Position numbers and translations under genes: made by a program. The notes beneath the pieces were generated by a model. That model ran no database searches. It saw only the letters and a program-made list of their open reading frames with translations, and had not been told where the DNA came from. A stretch of DNA of 17,728 nucleotides. Origin: Gonium pectorale. Taxonomy: Eukaryota; Chlorophyta; Chlorophyceae; Chlamydomonadales; Volvocaceae. Every line of letters starts with the position of its first letter. Positions within the stretch are counted from its first letter, which is position 1. The DNA lies in the NCBI GenBank assembly GCA_001584585.1, contig LSYV01000053.1, positions 707,526-725,253 on the forward strand. The letters are read 5' to 3'. Shown here one piece after another: positions 1 through 8,621 of the stretch.

Positions 1-110
<110 letters not shown>

Positions 111-169
111 AAGCTGGGCCTTTGCACACGGGAGGTCCGTGTCCAGGTGTATGGCGCAGGAAACCCCAC

Positions 170-3100
170 CTGGGGATGATGTCGTTCGCGTTTGTGACGC
201 GCCAGGTGTCGGGGACCACCCTGTCAAACGCCTCCGCAAAGGCCTTGTTACCCACACGCGGCGCGCCGTACGTGTACAGCGAGATCTGCTGTACGGTGCG
301 GGCCGGGCACCTGGGGTTGGGGCCGGGATGGGTGGTGAGACGGGTTGGGACGGCTTGTCACGGGCTTTCAATGATGCTGTACACGGACGCCCAGAGAGGG
401 ACACACGAACTTACACCCGCCCCCTCCTAGCGCACGCCTGCCTCACCCTCCCCCCTACCACCCTCACCACACCTCCCCCCCTTGACGCCCACCTCCGCTC
501 CGCCAGCTCGTACGCCGCCAGGGTGGCCAGCGCGCCGCCCAGCGAGTGGCCCGTCACCAGCACGCGCCAGGGGCCGCCCCGCTCGCCGCTGCCCGTCACC
601 GCATCCAGCAGCGTGAACACCGCCCGCTTCACGCTGTCGTACGCGTCCAGGAAGCCCTTGTGCACCATCAACTGCGTACGGCATGTACAGCATAGCGCAC
701 GTGCGGCGCAAGTACGACATCAATTTGGCGTGTGCGAGTGCGTGTGGAGTGGGGTGTGAGCACGGCGAGTCCGGTGTGGTACGGGGCTGCGGGCGAAGTC
801 GACTGGCGGGCGCGAGGCGTGTCCGTGGGCATTTTCACCGCGCTGGTCTAAGCCTGCCCCGAGCCAGCCGGGTGTAGCCCTCTTGTCCCCTGCCGCCATC
901 CGGCCCCCCACCAGCGACCCCTGCCCAGCACCCACACTCACCCTAGCGGGAGGGGCGTCCCTCCACCTGTATTGCTCTGTACCCCGCCCGCCCCCGCTGG
1001 CAACATCGCAACTTCGGGTATGAATGTCTGTAGAGGCGGACTCCCTCCCCCTACCTCTGCAGATTTCTCTCACACCCAGACCCTCACAACGTCGCTTCGC
1101 ACTGGTTGACCACCGACAACCCTCTCCGCCTGCAACACACCAGCACAATCAGGCCTGGTGTCCGGTGTCGGCTGCGTCGCTGTCCCCCGCGCCCACCTGG
1201 TTCTGGTTTACCCCCCCCTGCCGCCTCTTATCTCCACACCAGCGGTCCCCCCGCCCGACACGGCCCCCCCCCAAAACACACACCTTCTCACGCGCCCCCT
1301 CCCAGCGCCCACCTGGTTCTGGTTCGCGCCCGATACGGCCTTGAAGATGCGCGCGGTGAAGGGCAACCCCGCGTTGTCGTCCAGGCGCTCCGGGTTGAGC
1401 GACGCGGGCGTGAGGTTCAGGTCGGTCGCAATGTCCTTCCACTTGACCTGCAGCGTACAGTCCATGGCCCCCCCGGCTTTGACGGACGTGTAACCTGTAA
1501 CCTGTAACAGTCGTACGACCTGAGTGCCTATGTACATTGTACGGCAGTGTGTATATGTGTTGCGCCGTGCCGTCGTGTCTACCGCGGCAGGAGGGCCTTG
1601 CGGGCGGGGGCGGGCCCAGGCCAAGGAGCGCACACCCGCCGCGGTGGGCAGCCCCCTAGCAGATCGGCTGCCCACAACGGCAGGTGGGGCTTCCTTCCTT
1701 AGCGTCTGCTCGTGTCCCGGCGCCTGGTGTGACAGCGTCAGGGAACTGAGCGGGTGCCAGGGCACGCACCTGCTCGGTGCCCCGGAAGGCGATCACCGCC
1801 TCTCGCGCCTCCACGTTTCGGTACACCCATACCTGTGGGGCCGCAAGAACACGGGGAGGCGCGGGGTTTGAGATTGCGCGGGGTGAGAAGTGGGGGTGAG
1901 GGTGGGAGTGGAGCGGTATGCGCGCACGTAGGGAAGCCAGGGTTAAACCAGGTGTGAGGTTTCCGGGGGCCGGAAGTTGGGATCCGCTGGGATCCCCCGC
2001 CACTTGCGCACGCACAAGCCTCAATCCCCCACCCCGCCCGACCATTTTTTCCCCACGCCCCCGCCCCGCCCTACACTCACTCCCCTCCCCACCCCACCTG
2101 CGTGTCCGTCTCCTCGTTCTCCACGAACGCCACGGGCGTCAGCGCCTCGCCCGCCCCGCCCGCCGCGCGGCCCGCCATGGTGGCCAGCACGCGCCAGGGG
2201 TTGGCCACAGTCTCGCCGCCGGGCAACTGGACCGTGGAGGTGGTGGCGGCCGCGGCTGGGGGGCCGGGGGCGGGGTGGCGCGGGGGCGGGGTGGCGTGAG
2301 GGACAAGGCGGCCGTTGGTGGGCTTGGGAAGGCGCACGAGAGGACCCCAGCACCAGCAGAGGAGGGCAGGCATGGGGGCGGACAAGCGGTAGTGCATGGG
2401 AGGAGGGAAACGGGTCACTAACTAGGGGTTACTCTGTCCGTGGGCGGACAAGGGTGTGGCGTGGTTGGTGCGGGGCGCCACCTAGAAACCCATGCATGCC
2501 CTCTTCTGGCTGGCTCTGCCCCTGCTCCTGCCCATGCCCGCCGCACACCACCTGCAGCCCGCCCCCTCCTCACCCTCTTGCGCCTGCTCCTGCCCCGGCA
2601 CCACAGCGCCCAGCGCCGCCTCCAGCTGCTGAGGCACCGCCGCCACCGCCGCTGCGGCCGCCTGCAGGAGGGGGATTTAGGCGGGGTGAGCGTTTGGGAC
2701 CCCAACGCCTGGCCAGGACGGGGCAGAAAACCGGGCTGGGTGGGTGGCGGTGGGCTGGTGGCCATGGGAGGGTTTTAGGGCGCAGATTCGGAGACCACAT
2801 GGAGTGAGCAAGAGGCGAGGGGCTCCTTGGGGAGCCCGTCTGCAGTCGAGCGGGTCGGGCACGGAGTTGTCCCAAAACACACGGCATGCGGCGCCCATTC
2901 GGTCCGTGCCTCTTCTCACGCCCTAAGCCCCCATCTCCCTGGGGTATGCGCCAAAAAAGAGACATATCTCCCCCCCCCCCACCCCGTCCCGCCCCGGTCT
3001 GCATGCGCACACGCAGCCCTAACACCGTGTGGGGGCGACAGGAGATCACACAGCACATCCGGGCCCGCATGAAATGGACATGCCGGGAACAAGAATCACT

Positions 3101-5689
3101 GAAAGGGAGATGACTGGCAGCGCCCAGTGGAGTGCTTAGCCCGGCCAGCCCCCCTTCGGCGCCCCATCGCACCTGCAGCCCTGCCAACGCGGGCGGCGAG
3201 GGCGCGGTGGTGGTGGTGGCGGTGAGCGCCGCCACGTCCTCGGGGTCGGCGTCAGCGAAGGCCAGCAGGCGGGCGCGGACCGTCACGGTGGCGCCCGAGC
3301 CGGCGCCGGGGCCTGGGGGGTGGGGGGTGGGGGGAGTGGAGGTGAAGGCGGCGGTGGGGCCTTCTTCGGTGGCGCCGAACGGTAGGCAGTCCCCAGCGGT
3401 GTCCCAGGCCCCAGTTGGGCGGCCGGGGGGTTACGCCGCCCCCATCGCCACCCAGTCCGGGGGGGCGGGGCACTGGGTTGCCATGGCCCCAGATGGATAT
3501 GCGCGGGGTCACGGGGGGCGGGGGTCCGGGACGGGGCAGCCGGAGACCCCGGCGGGACCGCCGCTGTAGCACGACAGCCCCCGTGCCCGTGCCCTCGCCA
3601 CCATCCCATACCACCGCCCACCGGCGACCCCTGCGGGGTACCGGCCCTCACCGCCGCCCTGGACTGGCATGGACTGGCATGGACTGGCATGGACTGGCAT
3701 GGACTGGCATGGACTGGCATGGACTGGCATGGACTGGCATGGACTGGCATGGACTGGCATGGACTGGCATGGACTGGCATGGACTGGCATGGACTGGCAT
3801 GGCCCCCCGCGACTCGCCACGCACGCACCCCAACCTCCCCCGCAGCTTGTCACCCGTGAAGCGGCCCCCTCAACATGATATCGGCCCTGTCGCTCCGCCA
3901 ACACGCTCGCGACCCACCCCGCAGCGGCAGTGTGAAGGTCTGCTCCTCGCCCCCGCTGCCCACCAGGCTGCCCAGTCCCAGCATGGCCAGCCCCAGGTCG
4001 TCATCGCTCTTGACAAGGTCGGCGTCGAACAGCCGCAGGCGGACCACATCGGTGGCGGGATCGCTGCGGCGGCCGGGGGAACAGGGGGACGGGGGGACGG
4101 GGGGCACGGGGGGGACGGGGGGAGGCGTCGCGACGAAGCGGCAACCGGATCTACCACGGGACGCGGAGCCGCAGTGACGGGGAAGGGGGAGGGGAGTGTG
4201 GGCGAGTGCGTCCCTCGCAGCAATGCCGGGCGCCCCTGCCCCCTCCCCCGCTGCCGCTCCGCAACACCCCTGGCTCCCGAAACTGATGCCCATCGCGCCT
4301 CCTCGCGGTTTGACCTCCACTTTGCTTTGCGCGTGCCTCCGCCTCAACAGCCACGCCATGCCCCAAAGCCCCGCCCCAAAGGCCTCCTACTCCACCCGCC
4401 CAACCGCCCACCCACCCACCCTCCGCCCCACCGTATGTACATGCAGTGCGTCTCCTCCCACACCGGGTCCAGGCTGCCCGCCACGGTGCGCGAGCGGAAG
4501 GAGCAGGCGGCCACGGAAACCGTGGCGTAGGGGTCCGACAGGCCGTTGGGGTCGGCAGGCCGCAGGTTGTTGGCGCTGACTAGTGTCAACACCAGCACGC
4601 CGCAGTAGGTCTCGGTCAGGAAGGACCTGGCGGAGGCGGGGGGAGGGAGGGGAGGAGGGAGGGAGTGGAGGGGTCGCCACAGGGAATGTGGGGAAACGAC
4701 CGACGCGAAAGAGGGAGGATGGGCGTGAGTCCTTGAGAGGTGGGCGCGGTGGCCGGGGCGCGGTCAGGGAGGTCCCGCGGAGGCGACGCGAGCGGGTGGC
4801 GCGGTGGCGCTGGGGGAGGGCAAGGGAAGGGCAGGGGGAGGGCAAGGGGAGGGCAGGGGGAGGGCAGGGGGAGGGCAAGCGAGCGAAGCAAGCGAGCAAC
4901 GCGACGCACACATGTGGGAAACGCCGTCGCATCCAGGTTACAAGCCGACCGCGTGTTCCCGTCCCCAGCTCCTGGCCCCTTCCCCCACCGCCCCGGGCCC
5001 CAACCCCTCCCTACGGAGCCCCGCCCTCCGGAGCGCCTAGGAGACCAGACACCCCCTGGGCGGGCGTCCACCACGCCGTCTCACCAGCTCCGCCTTTGTC
5101 GGTTCACGCGACCCGGAGACAAATTATGAGGACGTCTGAGCCAGTAGCTCCACGCGCCGCCCCTCTACCCCGCCCTAACCCCACAGATACGGCCCGAGCA
5201 CATTGCCACATCTGCAAGCTGCAGCCGCAGCGCTTGCTCTTTGTCCCGCTCTCGCGCTCCCCGCCCGTCGCCCCACAGGTCTGCGCCCCTTGCGGTAGTA
5301 CCCCTCTTCGCCTCCCCTCGCTCACTTGTCGGTGTACGTGACGGTGGGCCCACCGACGCTGCGCTGCTGAAAGCCCTGCCCGCCCTGGGGCTGAAGGTAT
5401 GACTCAAAGGAGGCCCCGGCCAGGACCACGGCCAGCGGCAAGTCGAAGTGAAGCTGTTGCTGTTGTTGAGCCGCCTCGCCTTTGCCCTGAGAACCCTCGG
5501 CTGGGGGCGAGGCCTTTCTGAAGAAGGGGAGCGCCGCGGGGGCCCGCAGCGGCACACGACGATGGTGCCGAGCGTCGCCACGAACACGGCTAGGTTCGGC
5601 GAGGGAGAGTCACGGGGGCCGTAAGCGTGGTAATGGGTTATGACGTTGAATCGAATCAAAGTGACTTACTGTCGCGAGCAAGCGCGCAT
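170..5689 (-). CDS. C2-domain class 3 lipase, 11 exons, 3' end outside window
   Basis: Exons in transcript order: 5689-5670, 5589-5326, 4626-4432, 4063-3918, 3312-3173, 2661-2574, 2255-2098, 1832-1770, 1447-1313, 671-493, 310-170. All junctions are GT-AG and phases agree, giving 509 codons plus 2 nt. Residues about 96-225 form a C2 domain, a calcium and phospholipid-binding fold, with likely Ca ligands D120, D126, D173, D175 and D181 (motifs NGLSDPY and FDADLVKSDDDLG). Residues about 330-509 match the plant C2-lipase family: NEETDTQ, VIAFRGTEQ, VKWKDIATDL, the nucleophile elbow GHSLGGALATL (Ser446) and YTYGAPRVGN, then the likely acid Asp506 in NDIIP. Ser-Asp spacing of 60 resembles fungal class 3 lipases. 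The catalytic His should lie past position 1. The enzyme presumably hydrolyses acyl esters of membrane lipids in a Ca-responsive way. The Arg-rich N terminus could be a plastid transit peptide. Exon 2 could instead begin at 5517, after a better acceptor tract in the same phase. The start ATG is the least certain point. Confidence 0.88.
1008..1072 (+). repeat. Dispersed repeat, copy 1 (lipase intron 9)
   Basis: This segment has the core GTAGAGGCGGACTCCC followed by CTCTGCAGATTTCTCT. It closely matches the reverse complement of 7730-7789 and, over its first half, of 10341-10385. Here it is antisense to the host gene. Similarity extends upstream of the core (GCAACTTCGG against GCGCCTACGG). It is non-coding and of unknown type, perhaps a short interspersed element. 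Confidence 0.65.
1189..1324 (-). repeat. Direct repeat of a 20-bp exon-intron junction
   Basis: The 20 bases at 1305-1324, which span the end of lipase exon 9 and its GT donor, recur identically at 1189-1208 inside the following intron, 116 bp downstream in transcript order. The second copy therefore carries a complete duplicate donor. Using it would add 116 nt, shift the phase and run into a TAA near 1208, so the donor at 1312 is taken as the real one. Confidence 0.8.
3661..3800. repeat. 10-bp minisatellite, 14 perfect copies
   Basis: The unit GGACTGGCAT is repeated fourteen times without a mismatch, inside intron 4 of the lipase gene (3313-3917). Because the unit is 10 bp and contains no stop in any register, it opens reading frames on both strands. 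These read as repeated MDWHGLAWTG or MPVHASPCQS. They are by-products of the repeat and not genes. Confidence 0.97.
4074..4126. repeat. G-rich low-complexity tract (lipase intron 3)
   Basis: Irregular GGGGGAC and GGGGGCAC units lie just on the intron side of the acceptor of lipase exon 4. On the coding strand this is a C-rich tract of the kind preceding many acceptors in this window. It has many G-runs and could form a G-quadruplex on the plus strand. Confidence 0.75.
4811..4880. repeat. 11-bp imperfect tandem repeat (lipase intron 2)
   Basis: About six units of AGGGCAGGGGG or AGGGCAAGGGG lie in tandem in the long second intron (4627-5325). It is purine-rich on the plus strand. I see no coding signal in it. 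Confidence 0.75.
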
Positions 5690-7284
5690 GGGCGAAACCG
5701 GCGGAAGGCATGGCCTCATCAAAGCCAGCTGTCCCTGCGAAAGCATATCCGGGGCATTGATGTCTTATTTTCAATCGGCTTCAATGCCGAACAATTAACC
5801 GTCGAGGTGCTCGGTCATAACTTCACACCTTGCAGGAAGCACATGTCCGCAGCGCGTGAAGCATCCTTGGCTCCATCTATCCGAATACCTCCTTGAGGAC
5901 TGTGGTATGCTCCTAATAGCGCTCGTCCCTTGATTTCCTTTTGGGTGGCCCATGGGTGCCCTCCCGTACTCGCCGTTGTGTGCCGCCCCATGCGCCCCTC
6001 TCCCAGGACCTCCAGAGACATTGAATTATCATAATACGGTAGTCTCAGATGCACGCCACCGCCGGAGAGGGCCCTGAGCCAAAGTAGCCCCCGCTCAGGC
6101 GGGAGTTGGCCGATCTTCGGGAGCCTGTCTCCCCTGAGCCTGTCAGTGGCCCGAAATTAGTGCGTCTGCGTGACTGACAACGGTCAAGGCACCTGTCGCC
6201 GCCGCAGCCAAGGCACGACGTCCGGGCGGCAACGGCCGCAAGGACACATGACCCCTGATGGATGATCACGTTCGCGCTTTCTGCCTCCATTTCACATCCC
6301 CAATCGTCTCGGGCGCTGCCCTGCCGTCCCGAAGCACGTGAAACACTACCCCTGCTCCTCGGCGCCGCCGCCGCCTGTCCAGCGCACTTTTTTTTGTGGT
6401 GGAAAGGTTACAGGCGGGGAGGCGAGGAAGAGCGCAGCACAGGCCTCGGCCTCGTCCGCCCCTCGACTGCCGTATGCGCCCGCAAGATCCACCCCGCGCG
6501 TTATCGGGGGCCGGCTCTACATGCAGTTTACGCCCGTGTGGGCACTCGGCGGTCCATAGCCATCGTTTGTAGCTACGTCTTTTCCGTAAGGTTGATGTAG
6601 AAGTCTGCACAGAAAGAACCCTGTCGCTGCCTTGGCCACCGCAACGCAAGCTGGTTGCGAGCCGCGCGTCGCTCGAAGAAGCCGGGGCAGGAGAGTACAC
6701 GGACCGGGACGCCAGCGCGCACGCCCCGGCCGCCACTGCCACGCAGCCCTCCGTATCTGCGGAGACCGCCCTTTTCTTCCCTTCGCAGCCTGGGACCGGC
6801 GCCCGGTGCCCCGTCTGTCCAAGCGAGTTCGATGCCCTGTGCGTCCGCGTTTGACCAGGAGCGGGACGCCGCAGTCAGCGGCAAGCCTGGAGGCCCGACC
6901 CTCATCAATCAGCCCCAACCCACTGCGGGCTAGACCGGCCCTTCAAAACGGACAGCCCAACCATAGCGCATCCGGAGCGCGAGCACAGCCGTCCGCCGCC
7001 CTTGCTCCCATGCGACCGCACCGAAATGTATATCGCCGCCAACCGCCAGGGCGACTTTGCGCATGCCAACGGAAGCCGTGGACGGGAGGGGTGACATATA
7101 AATCCCGCCTTGGACAAGCAAGTAACCCTCCTGCCCTTTGACAGGACAGGTTCCAGCCATCAGCACCGACAGACTCACGGTGAGGCCCCCTCCCACAGTC
7201 AGCACCTGCGGGCCGTCTCCGGGCGGGCAGCCTCCGCCGGCAGCCTCCAGGCGGGTGGGCGGCGGCCCACACCTGCGGGCTGCT
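5690..7284. other. Spacer: lipase upstream region and copy A downstream region
   Basis: No supported gene lies in these 1.6 kb; the open frames show no recognisable domain or consistent splice pattern. The part from 5690 to about 6060 is clearly less GC-rich than its surroundings and should hold the lipase promoter and 5' UTR. An out-of-frame ATG at 5711 (minus strand) could start an overlapping upstream reading frame. The right part probably includes the 3' UTR of copy A. A TATATAAA-like string near 7096 has no gene placed to use it. Confidence 0.6.
6408..6412 (-). terminator. Candidate polyadenylation signal of copy A
   Basis: TGTAA, the usual volvocine green-alga poly(A) signal, is first met on the minus strand about 875 nt past the copy A stop. 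The spacing is plausible for an algal 3' UTR and similar to that of copy B. A five-base word is weak evidence on its own. Confidence 0.3.
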
Positions 7285-8621
7285 CTACACGTCGAAGGAG
7301 AGGCCGGCGATGACGCCGGTGGGCGCCAGGGGGGCCTTGGCGGTCACCTTGCCCTCCAGGGTCAGCTTGGGCTTCAGGCTGTATGGGGGGGGGAAGGGGT
7401 GGTGGTGGTGGTTCCTCAGTCCGTGGGCACTGCTCTCGCGCGCTCTGCTCACGCCCCCGCCCCCTTTCGACTCGTCCTCGCCTCGCCCCTGCCCCCATTC
7501 CCATGCCCCACTCCCCGCCCGCCTGCTCACCCCGCCACCTTGCCCGGCTTGACCTCCGCCACCACCTTGAGGTCGCGGCCCTTGAGGCCCACAGTGCTCT
7601 TCAGGTGGACCTGGGCGGACGTAGACCAGGGGGGGAGGGGGCGTTGCGAGGACACACTTTGGGCCGCATTCCACCTTGCGCGACTCCGCGCGCTGAAAGG
7701 GCTTCACGGGGGTCGGCTTGCTTTGGAAAAGGGAAATCTGCAGAGACAGTGGGAGCCCGCCTCTACGGACATACACCCCGTAGGCGCAAAGTTTACAGCA
7801 CGGCGGACAGACCGGACAGGTACAGAGCAAGCCAGGTGAAGGGGCGTTCCTCCCGCTCCACCCACACGGCGCACACCGCAAGCATTAAAGAGAATAAAGA
7901 CGCACCGTGCCTCGACAGCTCTTGTCCCCCATACGGCTGTGCACATCGCCCCCTCATGCCACCCTCCTCCTCCTCCCCTCCAACCCCACCTTCTTGCTGG
8001 GCTCCAGCTCGTGGATGATGCTGGGCCCGGCCGCCTGGCTGTACTTGAGCGACAGCGACTTGGCCCACGAGGCGCCCACCTTGGTGGTCAGCTGGGCGAC
8101 GCCGGCCTTGGGGCCCTGGGCGGACAACGTAGGGACAAGGGCGGACGTACAGACCGATGGAGCGGCGCGCCGTGGCTGCGACGGACTCGACATGAGCAGG
8201 TGGAAGCACACGTCTCTCTGGACGTGCCCCCCCGTATCATCGCCTTGCCGACAACCTCGGTGTGGTGGAGCTGTCCTCTCAGTCCACCACGCCCCTCACT
8301 GCGTTGCTGTCCGCTACGGACCTGTCAACTGTGTCCTTCCATTCCCTCGTGCTCCCCCTTCCTCCCCTCCCCCCTCACACCACACATACACCCCCTCACC
8401 GCCTTGCTGTCCGCCTCCAGCTTGAGCTTGTGCTTCCCGCCGTCCAGCTCCAGGGTCTGCTCCAGCTTGGCTGCCGCGGGTGGGGGTGGGTTGGAAGGCA
8501 TTGGGAGGGGAGTGGGGGAACGAGCGACGCACCCAGTACAGGTTGGACAGGGATGCACGGGAGCCGGGGCCGCGGGGAAGAGTGCCCGGGCGCGTGTGGG
8601 ATCCGGCAGCGCGGCAGGCGG
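7228..8621 (-). repeat. Near-identical duplicated block, copy A side
   Basis: This block pairs with 12431-13869. It runs from 57 bp beyond the stop codon through exons 8, 7, 6 and 5 and 151 bp into intron 4. Exons and most exon-flanking intron bases match almost perfectly, and intron 7 matches throughout. The middles of introns 6 (about 7652-7910) and 5 (about 8165-8385) are unrelated between the copies. The block ends abruptly at 8621. Confidence 0.9.

Noticed and set aside
3415..4530. 371-codon open frame on the plus strand containing WHGLAWTG repeats
   Set aside because: It is created by the 10-bp minisatellite and lies antisense to well-supported C2 exons.
6632..7141. 169-codon plus-strand frame in the spacer before copy A
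   Set aside because: It is Arg/Pro-rich with no domain, no splice support and no codon pattern like the real exons.
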